NCBI RefSeq assembly: GCF_041435015.1
Contig: NZ_CP107989.1
Span: 1,798,001-1,862,000, forward strand
Direction of reading: 5' to 3'
Length of the DNA: 64,000 nt
Source of the DNA: Streptomyces canus
GTDB lineage: Bacteria > Actinomycetota > Actinomycetes > Streptomycetales > Streptomycetaceae
Positions 16,171 to 25,387 of this stretch are shown piece by piece. The notes below the pieces were generated by a model. It had not been told where the DNA came from, searched no databases, and saw only the letters and a list, made by a program, of their open reading frames with translations. The translations under genes and the position numbers were made by a program. Positions within the stretch are counted from its first letter, which is position 1, and the number at the start of each line of letters is the position of its first letter.

Positions 16171-16851
16171 TCAGGCGTGCGGCACGGTCATCGATGTCGC
16201 GACCAGACCGCCCCGGACCGCCCAGCGGCCCTCGAAGACGCCGCGGCGCTCGCCGCGCACCAGCGGGCCGGGGACGAGGAGTTCGGCGCGCAGAGCGCCG
16301 CCTGAGGGCTGTGCGGGGTCGACGAGGATCTCTATGTCGGCCTCGCTGAAGTCCAGCCACGTGCCGGTGAGCGGGAACCACGCCTTGTAGACGGACTCCT
16401 TGGCGCTGAACAGCAACCGGTCCCAGTGGACCGCGGGGTACGCCCCGGCGAGGTCCCGCAGCCTGACCCGTTCCCCCGGCAGGGAGACACTCCCCAGCAC
16501 GCCCTCCGGGAGCGGTCCGTGGGGTTCGGCGTCGATGCCGAGGGAGGCCAGGTCGGCGGCGCGGACCAGGGCGGCGGCGCAGTAACCGTCGCAGTGGGTC
16601 ATGCTGCCGGTGAGGCCGGCCGGCCACCGCGGGGCGCCGCGTTCCCCGGGCAGGACCGGCTGCGGCGGCACCCCGAGCTTCTCCATGGCCCGGCGGGCGC
16701 AGGCCCGCACGACGGTGAACTCACGACGGCGTTTGGGGACCGCGGAGGCGACGAGCGCGGCTTCCTCCGGGTACAGCGTGGCGTTCTCGGGCTCGTCGTG
16801 ACCGTGGACCTCGACGGCCACCACCGAGTCCGGCAGGAGTTCCTCGATCAC
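16171..16851 (-). CDS. Sfp/EntD-type 4'-phosphopantetheinyl transferase
   Basis: 226 residues. GTG at 16851 overlaps the upstream stop (GTGA). Activates acyl- or peptidyl-carrier proteins by transferring phosphopantetheine from CoA to Ser. The magnesium and CoA motif GIDAEPHGPLPEGV (about 107-120) and the FSAKESVYKAWF motif are intact; the N-terminal part (RRREFTVVRACARRAM, SMTHCDGYCAA) matches the EntD/Npt subgroup. Such enzymes serve polyketide, non-ribosomal peptide and siderophore synthases, but no such synthase is in the window, so it probably acts in trans. Coupled to a metallophosphoesterase. Confidence 0.92.
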   Translation of the reverse strand: MIEELLPDSVVAVEVHGHDEPENATLYPEEAALVASAVPKRRREFTVVRACARRAMEKLGVPPQPVLPGERGAPRWPAGLTGSMTHCDGYCAAALVRAADLASLGIDAEPHGPLPEGVLGSVSLPGERVRLRDLAGAYPAVHWDRLLFSAKESVYKAWFPLTGTWLDFSEADIEILVDPAQPSGGALRAELLVPGPLVRGERRGVFEGRWAVRGGLVATSMTVPHA

Positions 16852-17708
16852 CGTGAGCCGACCTCCCTGGGCACGATCCGGCGCAGCCGTCCGGGCGGCT
16901 CCGGCCGCTTGCGCCACTCCCGCGGATAGCCCACCGACACCTCCTCGAAGCGGACACCCTCGTGCCAGGTGGTCCGCGGGATGTGCAGATGGCCGTAGAC
17001 CATGGTCTCGACGCGGAACCTGCGGTGCCAGTCGGCGGTCAGCGTGGTGCCGCACCACATCGCGAACTCGGGGTACCACAGGACGTCCGTCGGGTGCCGG
17101 TCCAGCGGGTAGTGGTTGATCAGGACCGTGGGCAGGTCGTCGGGAAGCGCGGCGAGTCTGCGCTCGGTCTCGGCGACCCGGGCCCGGCACCAGGCCTCGC
17201 GGGACGGGTAGGGATCGGGGTGCAGCAGGTACTCGTCGTTGCAGACGACGCCGGTGCCGTGCGCGTACGTGAGGCCCTGCTCCTTGGTGGTGCAGCCGGC
17301 CGGCAGGAAGGAGTAGTCGTACAGCAGGAACAGCGGGGCCACGGCGACCGGGCCGCCGGGGCCGTCCCAGACGGGATAGGGGTCCTCGGGGGTGAGGACG
17401 CCGAGGTCCCGGCACATCTGGACGAGGTGCTCGTAGCGGGCGACCCCGCGCAGGGTGACGGTGTCCTTCGGATGGGTCCACAGTTCGTGGTTGCCGGGGG
17501 CCCAGACGACCTGGCGGAAGCGGCCGGCAAGGGTCTTGAGGGCCCAGCGTACGTCGGCGACGGTCTCGGCGACGTCACCGGCCACCAGGAGCCAGTCGTC
17601 GTCGGTGCCGGGGCGCATCCGCTCGACGAGGGAGCGGTTCTCGGGATAGCCGATGTGGAGGTCACTGATGGCGAGCAGCTGGGCCGCACCACCGGCCGTA
17701 GACGTCAC
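16848..17708 (-). CDS. Calcineurin-like metallophosphoesterase coupled to PPTase
   Basis: 286 residues from GTG at 17708 after GAGGGGG. All motifs of the calcineurin-like fold are present in order: SDLHIGY, AGDVAETVAD, APGNHELWTHP, LINHYPLD, and GHLHIPRT. These ligate a two-metal centre that cleaves phosphomonoesters or diesters. Cytoplasmic. The stop overlaps the phosphopantetheinyl transferase start, implying linked function. One attractive possibility is turnover of the phosphopantetheine arm or of 3',5'-ADP released by the transferase; this is inference. Confidence 0.88.
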   Translation of the reverse strand: MTSTAGGAAQLLAISDLHIGYPENRSLVERMRPGTDDDWLLVAGDVAETVADVRWALKTLAGRFRQVVWAPGNHELWTHPKDTVTLRGVARYEHLVQMCRDLGVLTPEDPYPVWDGPGGPVAVAPLFLLYDYSFLPAGCTTKEQGLTYAHGTGVVCNDEYLLHPDPYPSREAWCRARVAETERRLAALPDDLPTVLINHYPLDRHPTDVLWYPEFAMWCGTTLTADWHRRFRVETMVYGHLHIPRTTWHEGVRFEEVSVGYPREWRKRPEPPGRLRRIVPREVGSR

Positions 17709-17847
17709 CTCTCGCCCCCTCCTCGCACCCGGGTGGGACCACGAGAACACATTTGGTTTCCTGGTACAAGAGTGGTCCGGGGCGGCGGAGCTTCATGATC
17801 GGAAATTCCGTAACACGGGCGTTGCACGCGTGGCCCCTGGAAAGCCG

Positions 17848-17853
17848 TATGAT
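17848..17853 (+). promoter_or_regulatory. Candidate -10 element for ATP-grasp gene
   Basis: TATGAT stands 120 bases before the ATP-grasp start. The nearest -35-like TTGCAC lies 20 bases upstream, longer than usual, so the assignment is tentative. Confidence 0.3.
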
Positions 17854-17972
17854 CGCCGCACCACCACCGCTCTGAAACTTCCCTTCGCAAGGGGCGGTTT
17901 GGTGACCCTCCAACCACCCTGCCCGGGCACGGGCCTGCTTCGCCCTGCCCGAAAACCCGAAAGGCGGCCTGC

Positions 17973-19094
17973 ATGCTCTCTCGCGTACGCGTCTGGCTCA
18001 ACCGCACGTACGCGGAGAACGTGTTCTTCATGGATCAGTTGCGGCGGAATCCCAGCGCCAGAGCCGTCGAGATCCATGCGACGCACGGAGACGCCGACTC
18101 TCCCGTGCTGGCCGCCGCGGACACCGCCGAGCTGGAGCCGGAGGGACTGTCGCCGGCCGGCTACGTCGAGTTCGCTCTCGACCAGTGCCAGCGGCGTGGC
18201 ATCGACGTGTTCGTGCCCCGGCTGCACCAGGCGGCGATCGTCGCCCACCGCGCCGACTTCGCCGCGATCGGTACGGCGCTGCTCGCACCACCCCCGGAGG
18301 CCGTGGCCGTCTTCCACGACAAGGTCGTCGCCTACGAGGCGGTCCAGGCGGTGGGTGTTCCGGTGCCGCCGTGGTGGCGGGTGCGGACCGCGGACGAGCT
18401 GGTCGCGGCCGTGGAGGAACTGGAGGCCGGCGGCCACAAGGCCTGCTTCAAGCCCGCGTCCGGTGCGGGCGGGGTGGGCTTCCGGGTCATCACGCGCGCG
18501 CCCTTCTCCCTCGCGCAGCTCAACGGCTTCCCCAGCCCGTACGTGTCGCTCGACACGGTCGTCGAGGCGCTGGACCGGGCGGACGAGCAGGTGGACTGGC
18601 TGGTCATGCCGCGTCTTGAGCAGCCGGAGGTGTCGGTGGACACGCTCACCGGGACCGACAACCGGGTGCGGCTGGCGATCGGCCGCACGAAGAACGGGCG
18701 GCGGCGCGGGTTCACCCAGCACGAGCAGTGGCTGGAACCGGCACGGCTGATCGCCGAGGGGTTCGGGCTGCACTATCTGTCCAACATCCAGTTCCGGATG
18801 TTCGGTGACCGGCCCGTGCTCATGGACGTCAACACGCGGCCTGCGGGCGGGCTGCACCAGCTCTCCCTGTGCGGGGTCAACGTGCCTTGGGCCGCTGTGC
18901 AGTTGGCGCTCGGTGAGGACACCGGGGTGATCGATCCGCCGTTCCTGGGTCAGGACTACACGGTGGTGTCGGGGCTCAGGCAGCTGCGGCCGGTGTCGGT
19001 GCCTCATCAGCGGGTCGAGGAGGTCGAGCCGTTGTTGCCTTCCGTTCCCGCACCTGTGCCTGCGGTGGAAACGGCTCAGGCCCTGCCGCTCTAG
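17973..19094 (+). CDS. ATP-grasp domain ligase of unknown substrate
   Basis: 373 residues from ATG at 17973 after GAAAGGCGG. Residues about 110-325 form an ATP-grasp fold: FHDKVVAYEAVQAVGVPVPPW (given by its ends), ACFKPASGAGGVGFRV for ATP phosphate binding, and FGDRPVLMDVNTRPAGG with the metal-binding Asp and Asn. The N-terminal VRVWLNRTYAENVFFMDQL is a pre-ATP-grasp fold. Family members join a carboxylate to an amine or thiol through an acyl phosphate. No partner biosynthetic genes are adjacent, so the product is unknown. Confidence 0.8.
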   Translation: MLSRVRVWLNRTYAENVFFMDQLRRNPSARAVEIHATHGDADSPVLAAADTAELEPEGLSPAGYVEFALDQCQRRGIDVFVPRLHQAAIVAHRADFAAIGTALLAPPPEAVAVFHDKVVAYEAVQAVGVPVPPWWRVRTADELVAAVEELEAGGHKACFKPASGAGGVGFRVITRAPFSLAQLNGFPSPYVSLDTVVEALDRADEQVDWLVMPRLEQPEVSVDTLTGTDNRVRLAIGRTKNGRRRGFTQHEQWLEPARLIAEGFGLHYLSNIQFRMFGDRPVLMDVNTRPAGGLHQLSLCGVNVPWAAVQLALGEDTGVIDPPFLGQDYTVVSGLRQLRPVSVPHQRVEEVEPLLPSVPAPVPAVETAQALPL

Positions 19095-19129
19095 GTAGTT
19101 CCGCGCCCCTTGGGCAGCTCCCCTCCACC

Positions 19130-19180
19130 GGTATGGACCAATCCTCGCCGCTCATCTTGACAGGCGGATTGGTCCATACC
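19130..19180 (+). promoter_or_regulatory. Chitin-type operator pair around -35 box of chitinase promoter
   Basis: Two 14-base copies, GGTATGGACCAATC (19130-19143) and its exact complement GATTGGTCCATACC (19167-19180), flank TTGACA at 19157-19162. TGGTCCATACC closely resembles the 12-base TGGTCCAGACCT element known from Streptomyces chitinase promoters, and matches 10 of 12 positions of the DasR site TGGTCTAGACCA. It precedes a secreted chitinase, so induction by chitin or N-acetylglucosamine is likely. The two copies face each other instead of repeating head to tail. Confidence 0.75.
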
Positions 19181-19248
19181 AACTTGGTTGCGCACCCCCC
19201 TGCACCTCTCTGCACTCCCGAACACCCCCATATCTTCAGGGAGATCGC

Positions 19249-20928
19249 GTGCGCAACCCACTCGGACGTTCCAGACTTCTCGCTCTCCTCGGCTCCGCGG
19301 CACTGGCTTTCGTCGGTGCCGTCGCTCTGCCCGGCACGGCTCAGGCAGCCAACATCCTGACCAACCCCGGCTTCGAATCCGGGAACCTCTCCCCCTGGAC
19401 CTGCACCGGCAACCTCGGTTCGGTCGTCTCCTCCCCCGTACACGGTGGCACCAAGTCCCTTCAGGGCGCGGTGAGTTCGAGCGACAACGCCCAGTGCAGC
19501 CAGACCGTCGCCGTCCAGCCGAACACGACCTACAGCCTCAGCGGCTGGGTGCGCGGCTCCTACGTCTACCTCGGCGTGGACGGCGGCGCGTCCACGTGGA
19601 CGACCTCCCCGTCGGCGTACAGCCGGCTCACCACGAGCTTCACCACCGGCGCCTCGCAGACCAGTGCCACCGTCTACGTCCACGGCTGGTACGCCCAGGG
19701 CACCTACTACGCCGACGACATCAGCCTCGACGGGCCCGGCGGGGGCGGTGGTTCGGACACACAGGCGCCGAGCGCGCCGACCGGACTTGCCGCCACGGGC
19801 AAGACGTCGTCCAGCGTGTCCCTGAAGTGGAACGCCTCGACGGACAACGTGGGCGTCACGGGCTACGACATCTACAGCGGCTCCACCAACGTCCTCACCG
19901 TCTCCGGGACGTCCGCCACCGTCAGCGGTCTCTCGCCGAGCACGGCGTACACCTTCACCGTCAAGGCGCGCGACGCGGCCGGGAACGCCTCCGGGGCGTC
20001 CAACTCCGTGAGCGTGACGACCGACGCGGGCGGCGGGGGCGGCACCGGCTTCAAGCAGGCCGCGCCGTATCTGTACGAGGGCTGGGGCGATCCGCCGAAC
20101 CCGAGCACGGTGATGAGCGCGACCGGCGTCAAGTGGTTCACGATGGCGTTCGTGCTGGACTCCGGTGGCTGCAATCCCGCCTGGGACGGCACCCGGCCGC
20201 TGACCGGCGGTGTCGACCAGACGACCGTCAACCAGATCCGTTCCGCCGGTGGTGACATCGTGCCGTCGTTCGGCGGCTGGCAGGGCAGCAAGCTCGGCGC
20301 CAACTGCTCCTCCGCGAGCGCGCTCGCGGCCGCCCTCCAGAAGGTGATCGACGCCTACTCGCTCAAGGCGATCGACATGGACATCGAGAACAGCGACGAG
20401 TTCGAGAACGAGGCCGTGCAGGCGAGGATCCTGACCGCGCTGAAGACGGTCAAGGCCAACAACCCCGGCCTGAAGACCATCGTCACCTTCGGCACCTCGA
20501 CCACCGGCCCGACCTACTACGGCAACCGGCTCATCGAGCAGGCGCAGTCGCTGGGCGCGAACATCGACGTCTTCACCATCATGCCGTTCGACTTCGGCGG
20601 CGGCAGCGACATGTACGGCAACACCGTGAACGCGTCGGAGGGGCTGAAGACCAAGCTGAAGTCGACCTTCGGGTGGGACGACGCGACGGCCTACGCCCAC
20701 ATCGGGATCTCCGGTATGAACGGGCTCAGTGATCAGCAGGAGTTGACGAGCACGGCGATCTGGACCCAGATCCGTGACTGGGCGAACTCCCGTCACATCG
20801 CCCGGCTCGCGTTCTGGTCGGTCAACCGGGACCGGCCGTGCCCGGGCGGCGGAGTGACGAGCAACTGCTCCGGCATCAGCCAGAACAACTGGCAGTTCAC
20901 CTCGATCACGGCCGGCTTCACCGGCTGA
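19249..20928 (+). CDS. Secreted GH18 chitinase with CBM and FN3 domains
   Basis: 559 residues, GTG at 19249 five bases after GGGAG. Signal peptide 1-33 ending in GTAQA. Residues about 34-163 look like a carbohydrate-binding module (NILTNPGFESGNLSPW), followed by a Gly linker, an FN3 domain (about 173-255, APTGLAATGKTSSSVSLKW), a second Gly linker, and a GH18 barrel (about 265-559). The active-site strand is LKAIDMDIENSDEF: the DxDxE core with catalytic Glu is intact, but the first Asp of the classic DxxDxDxE is Lys. It hydrolyses chitin outside the cell. Regulated by the operator pair upstream. Confidence 0.93.
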   Translation: MRNPLGRSRLLALLGSAALAFVGAVALPGTAQAANILTNPGFESGNLSPWTCTGNLGSVVSSPVHGGTKSLQGAVSSSDNAQCSQTVAVQPNTTYSLSGWVRGSYVYLGVDGGASTWTTSPSAYSRLTTSFTTGASQTSATVYVHGWYAQGTYYADDISLDGPGGGGGSDTQAPSAPTGLAATGKTSSSVSLKWNASTDNVGVTGYDIYSGSTNVLTVSGTSATVSGLSPSTAYTFTVKARDAAGNASGASNSVSVTTDAGGGGGTGFKQAAPYLYEGWGDPPNPSTVMSATGVKWFTMAFVLDSGGCNPAWDGTRPLTGGVDQTTVNQIRSAGGDIVPSFGGWQGSKLGANCSSASALAAALQKVIDAYSLKAIDMDIENSDEFENEAVQARILTALKTVKANNPGLKTIVTFGTSTTGPTYYGNRLIEQAQSLGANIDVFTIMPFDFGGGSDMYGNTVNASEGLKTKLKSTFGWDDATAYAHIGISGMNGLSDQQELTSTAIWTQIRDWANSRHIARLAFWSVNRDRPCPGGGVTSNCSGISQNNWQFTSITAGFTG

Positions 20929-20948
20929 GCTGACCGGCGGTCACGCGG

Positions 20949-21000
20949 CCGAACTGCCCCCACGCCTGCGCCAACTCGGGCAGGCGTGGGAGCAGTTCGG
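20949..21000. terminator. Bidirectional terminator between chitinase and fucosidase genes
   Basis: 21-bp arms with one mismatch (20949-20969 and 20980-21000) around a ten-base loop, between convergent genes. Confidence 0.8.
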
Positions 21001-21032
21001 CGGCAGAGTCGCACACGGACCTGAGGTGGCCC

Positions 21033-22283
21033 TCAGAACCGTCCGGCCCCTCGGTACAGCTCCGCTTCCCCGTCCAGTTCGACCTTGAGCACCGTGGCGT
21101 ACGGATCGAGGTCGGCCTCGGCGGGCGGGTCGATCCACACGATGCCCACGGCCTCGTGGAGTCCGCCGACCACCTGGTGCCCGAGCTCGGCCCCGGTACC
21201 CAGGACGGTGACCTTGCGGACCGGGGTGACCAGCCCTCGCAGCCCGACCTCGGCGCGCGGCGCGTCGAAGAGCACCAGATAGAGCGTCCGGCCGTCCGCG
21301 GAGAGCGTGCTGGGTCCGTAGTGGTGCCCGGCGGGCAGCCCGCGCACCGTCCCGTACACGGCCTCGGAGTGCTTGCGGATCCACTCCCCCAGACCCTCCA
21401 GGCGCTCCACCTGGGGCTCGGGGATGGTGCCGTCCTCCATCGGGCCGACGTCGAGCAGCAGATTGCCGCCCCCGCCGATGGTCTCGGTGAAGTAGCGGAT
21501 CAGCTGGGCGAGCGACTTGTGGTGGTGGTCCTGGTGCTGGTACCCCCAGGAGTCGTTGATCGTCAGGCACAACTCCCAGGGACCGTCAGGCGGTTCGATG
21601 GGAGCGCCCTGTTCGGGGGTGGCGTAGTCGCCCTCGCTGAGCATGCGCGCGTTGAAGACGACGTCCGGCACGTACGACCGTATGAGCGCGGCGAGTTCGG
21701 GGATGCGCCATTGCTCCTCGCTGCGGTCCCACTCGCCGTCGAACCACATCAGGTCGGGCCGGTAGCGGGAGGCGAGCTCCCGGATCTGGCCGTCCCGGTA
21801 GGCGATGAACCGCTCCCAGGCCGCCAGGTCCTCGTCCTCGGCGGCGACCTCGGAGTAGCGGTTGTCCTCCTGCTCCGGCGGGCGGCCCGGCTTGCGCGTG
21901 GAGGCGTAGTCGGGGTGGTTCCAGTCGGAGTGGGAGTAGTAGAAGCCGACCTTGAGGTCCTTCTCGCGCAGGGCCTCGGCGTAGGGGCCGACGTAGTCCT
22001 TGCCGAGGTTCAGGTCGCCGTACTCCGTGTCCCACAGGGCCACGCCGTCATGGTGACGGGTCGTCAGCACGGCGTACCTGGCGCCGGCACGCGCGAACAG
22101 GCCGGCCCACTCACGGGGGTCGTACGTGGCCCCCGTGAAACGCTCCAGCTGGGACATGTACTGATCGTGCGGGACGATGTCGTCGTAGAACGACCAGGAC
22201 TCCTGGACGCCGTCCACGGCGTAGATGCCCCAGTGGATGAAGATCCCCAACTTGGCGTCGGTGAACCAGGGTTGCATCGGCAC
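21033..22283 (-). CDS. GH29 alpha-L-fucosidase (cytoplasmic)
   Basis: 416 residues. GTG at 22283 is nine bases after GGAGGGGG, which lies in the end of the mannosidase gene. GH29 features: WFTDAKLGIFIHWGIYAVDG at the start, YAVLTTRHHDGVALWDT, and the nucleophile Asp (about 182) in LMWFDGEWD. The C-terminal 80 residues form a beta domain. It removes alpha-linked L-fucose from oligosaccharides. No signal peptide, so it acts on imported sugar. Its start lies four bases beyond the mannosidase stop, forming one operon. Confidence 0.92.
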   Translation of the reverse strand: MPMQPWFTDAKLGIFIHWGIYAVDGVQESWSFYDDIVPHDQYMSQLERFTGATYDPREWAGLFARAGARYAVLTTRHHDGVALWDTEYGDLNLGKDYVGPYAEALREKDLKVGFYYSHSDWNHPDYASTRKPGRPPEQEDNRYSEVAAEDEDLAAWERFIAYRDGQIRELASRYRPDLMWFDGEWDRSEEQWRIPELAALIRSYVPDVVFNARMLSEGDYATPEQGAPIEPPDGPWELCLTINDSWGYQHQDHHHKSLAQLIRYFTETIGGGGNLLLDVGPMEDGTIPEPQVERLEGLGEWIRKHSEAVYGTVRGLPAGHHYGPSTLSADGRTLYLVLFDAPRAEVGLRGLVTPVRKVTVLGTGAELGHQVVGGLHEAVGIVWIDPPAEADLDPYATVLKVELDGEAELYRGAGRF

Positions 22284-22287
22284 GCGG

Positions 22288-25200
22288 TCACCCCCTCCGC
22301 AGGCGGAGCGTCAGCACCTGGAACGGCCGCAGCGAGACCGCCACACCGCCGTCCGTGACCTCGGCCGTCTCGTCCTCCAGCGGGCGCTCCAGCAGGTCGG
22401 TGACCTGGGCGCCGGCGAGCGGGAAGCCGGTGCGCAGCACGCCCCGGGCGCGACCGCCGCCCGACTCGTACAGCCGGACCACCACGTCACCGGACCCGTC
22501 GTCGGCGAGCTTGACCGCCTCGACGGTCACGCCCTGGCCGTCGACCGAGACGACCGGCTCGGGGGCACCGGCCGCGTCCGCCACCCGGAGCGGGAGGTTG
22601 AGGGAGTAGCCCTCGGCGACGGTGTCCTCGATGCTCGCGCCGGGCAGCAGCGCATAGGTGAAGCGGTGCGTGCCCTGGTCGGCCTCCGGGTCCGGGATGC
22701 GCGGGGCGCGGACCAGGCTGAGCCGGACCGTGGTCGTCGTACCGCCGTCCTCACGGACCGTACGGGAGACGTCGTGGCCGTAGGTGGAGTCGTTCAGCAC
22801 CGCGACGCCGTAGCCCGGTTCGCCGACGTGCACCCAGCGGTGGCCGGAGACCTCGAAGCGGGCCGCCTCCCAGCTGGTGTTGGTGTGCGTGGGCCGCTGG
22901 ATGTGGCCGAACTGGATCTCCGCGGAGGAGTGCGCGGCCCGGACGTCCACCGGGAAGGCGGCCTTGAGGATCTTCTCGGCCTCGTGCCAGTCGATCTCGG
23001 TCTCGAAGTCGATCCGGGGGCTGCCGGCGCGCAGGGTGATGGTCTGGGTGATCGTCGAGCCCTTGCCGAAGGACCGGGTCACGCGGATCGCGCCCAGCAG
23101 CGGGTCCTCCGAGACGACCTCGACCGACGTGGGCTCCAGCAGATCCGTGTACCGGTTGTTGTAGTGCTTGTCGATGTCCCAGGCGTCCCAGTAGTTCGGG
23201 AGGTCGGTGTGCAGGCGGAGCAGGTTGCCCTTGTCGCCCAGCACCTCCCGGCCGGCCCGCAGATCCAGGACGGACGACAGCGTGCCGTCCTCCGCCACCT
23301 CCACCCGCACCAGACCGTTGTCGAGGACGCGACCGGAGACACGGACCGGCTGCGCGGGCTCGGCGCCGGCCGGCGATGCGCTGCCGTTCGCGGGCACCTC
23401 GACGTACGCCAGAGCCTGATCGCCCGTGCGCACCACCTCGGAACGGTCGAACGGGCTGGTGTTGAAGACCCGGGTGCCACCGGCGCCCAGCGCGGCCACC
23501 GCCTCGGCGGTCAGCGCCTCCAACTCCTCGGCCACACGGGCGTATTCGGCCTCCGCCTCGCGGTGCACCCAGGCGATCGAGGAGCCCGGCAGGATGTCGT
23601 GGAACTGGTGCAGCAGGACGGTCTTCCACAGGCGGTCGAGCTTCTCGTACGGGTAGGAGTAGCCCGGCGCGTGCAGCGCTGCCGTCGTCGCCCACAGCTC
23701 GGCCTCGCGCAGCCGGTGCTCGGAGCGCCGGTTGCCCTGCTTGGTGCGGGCCTGCGAGGTGTAGGTGGCGCGGTGCAGCTCGAGGTAGAGCTCGCCCACC
23801 CAGACCGGGGCGTCGGGGTACTCCTCGCGGGCCTTGGCGAAGAACTCGTCGGGGTGCTCGACGACGACCTTGGGCGAGCCCTCCAGGTCGGCGAGGCGCC
23901 GGGCCCGCTCCATGATCTCGCGGGTGGGGCCGCCACCGCCGTCGCCCCAGCCGAAGGGGGCCAGGGAGCGCGTGCCGCCGCCCTTCTCGTTGTAGTTGCG
24001 GACCGCGCGGTCCATCTCCTCGCCGCTGAAGCGGGCGTTGTAGGTGTCGACCGGCGGGAAGTGGGTGAAGATCCGGGTGCCGTCGATGCCCTCCCACCAG
24101 AAGGTGTGGTGGGGGAACTTGTTGGTCTGGTTCCAGGAGATCTTCTGGGTGAGGAACCAGTCGTTGCCGGCCAGCTTGGCGAGCTGCGGGTAGGCGGCGG
24201 TGTAGCCGAAGGAGTCCGGCAGCCAGACGCCCTTGGTCTCGACGCCGAAGTGCTCGATGAAGAACCGCTTGCCGTGGATGAGCTGGCGGGCGATGGCCTC
24301 CCCGCCGGGCAGGTTGCCGTCGGCCTCGACCCACATGCCGCCGACCGGGGCCCACTGGCCCTTCTTCACGGAGTCCTGGATGCGGGCCCAGACGTGCGGG
24401 TAGTTGTCGCGGACCCATTCGTACTGCTGGGCCTGGGAGCAGGCGAAGATGAAGTCGTCGTACTCGTCGGCGAGCGCGGTGACGTTGGAGAAGGTGCGGG
24501 ACGTCTTGCGCTTGGTCTCGCGGATGGGCCAGAGCCAGGCGGAGTCGATGTGGGCGTGGCCGACACCGGAGATCGTGTGGGCGCTGGCGTTGGCCGGCTT
24601 GGCCAGCACGGGCGCGAGGACCTCGCGGACCGCCGCCGCGCTGGCGGAGACGTCGTCCAGGTCGAGGGCGTCCATGGCCCGGTCCAGGGCGTGCAGGATC
24701 TCGTGGCGGCGGGGCTCGTGCTCGGCGAGGTGGACCATGAGCTCGCGCAGCACCTGGAGGTCCAGGTCGAGGTGGAAGACCTCCTCGTCGAGGACGGCGA
24801 GGTCGGCGCGCTGGAAGGTGTAGAGGGGCGCGGAGCCGGCCGTGAGCTTGTCGCCCATCGGCGTGATCTTCGAGAAGTTGTCCTTGAGGATGTCCGGGTT
24901 GGAGGCGGCCTCGACCAGGTAGTCGATCTCCTCGCCGCCGTTCGCCGGGTTGGCGATGGGGACGTACTGGTTGAGCGGGTTGACGGCCTTCAGGGGGCGG
25001 CCGTCGGCGAGGTGGACCAGGGCCTCGGCCTGGTTGCCGGGCCAGTCGCCGACGAAGCCGAGGTCGATGACCGCCTCGACGCGCCGTCCGGCCCACTCGG
25101 CGGGCACCCGGCCGCGCATCCGGAACCAGGTGGTGCCCCAGGGCGGGCCCCACGGGGTGTCCATCGCGAAGGGCGTGTAGCGGGCGGCCGCGGCCTCCTC

Positions 25201-25335
25201 GAAGGAGACCGGCTCGCCCGGCGCCTGCCAGGCCTCGACCTCGAAGGGGACGGTGGCCGCGTAGATCGCGGGCTTGATGCGCTGGTCGTGGGCGCGCTGG
25301 ACGCGCTCCTCGATGCGGCGGCGTTCGTCGTGCAT
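22288..25335 (-). CDS. GH38 alpha-mannosidase (cytoplasmic)
   Basis: 1015 residues, ATG at 25335 after GGAGA. GH38 core: zinc-binding GVGHAHIDSAWLWPIRET (about 255-272), nucleophile Asp about 371 in WLPDSFGYTAAYPQLA, and a downstream His in LLHQFHDILPGSS. An N-terminal beta domain and long C-terminal beta-sandwich are typical of bacterial class II enzymes. It trims alpha-mannose from internalised oligosaccharides. No signal peptide. A perfect 12-base palindrome lies 53 bases upstream. Operon with the fucosidase gene; the GH4 gene lies 78 bases upstream on the same strand. Confidence 0.94.
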   Translation of the reverse strand: MHDERRRIEERVQRAHDQRIKPAIYAATVPFEVEAWQAPGEPVSFEEAAAARYTPFAMDTPWGPPWGTTWFRMRGRVPAEWAGRRVEAVIDLGFVGDWPGNQAEALVHLADGRPLKAVNPLNQYVPIANPANGGEEIDYLVEAASNPDILKDNFSKITPMGDKLTAGSAPLYTFQRADLAVLDEEVFHLDLDLQVLRELMVHLAEHEPRRHEILHALDRAMDALDLDDVSASAAAVREVLAPVLAKPANASAHTISGVGHAHIDSAWLWPIRETKRKTSRTFSNVTALADEYDDFIFACSQAQQYEWVRDNYPHVWARIQDSVKKGQWAPVGGMWVEADGNLPGGEAIARQLIHGKRFFIEHFGVETKGVWLPDSFGYTAAYPQLAKLAGNDWFLTQKISWNQTNKFPHHTFWWEGIDGTRIFTHFPPVDTYNARFSGEEMDRAVRNYNEKGGGTRSLAPFGWGDGGGGPTREIMERARRLADLEGSPKVVVEHPDEFFAKAREEYPDAPVWVGELYLELHRATYTSQARTKQGNRRSEHRLREAELWATTAALHAPGYSYPYEKLDRLWKTVLLHQFHDILPGSSIAWVHREAEAEYARVAEELEALTAEAVAALGAGGTRVFNTSPFDRSEVVRTGDQALAYVEVPANGSASPAGAEPAQPVRVSGRVLDNGLVRVEVAEDGTLSSVLDLRAGREVLGDKGNLLRLHTDLPNYWDAWDIDKHYNNRYTDLLEPTSVEVVSEDPLLGAIRVTRSFGKGSTITQTITLRAGSPRIDFETEIDWHEAEKILKAAFPVDVRAAHSSAEIQFGHIQRPTHTNTSWEAARFEVSGHRWVHVGEPGYGVAVLNDSTYGHDVSRTVREDGGTTTTVRLSLVRAPRIPDPEADQGTHRFTYALLPGASIEDTVAEGYSLNLPLRVADAAGAPEPVVSVDGQGVTVEAVKLADDGSGDVVVRLYESGGGRARGVLRTGFPLAGAQVTDLLERPLEDETAEVTDGGVAVSLRPFQVLTLRLRRG

Positions 25336-25387
25336 GAAAGGTCTCCAGGGAGGGAGAGAGCGAGCTGGTGGGGCCGACAGGCGAGGG

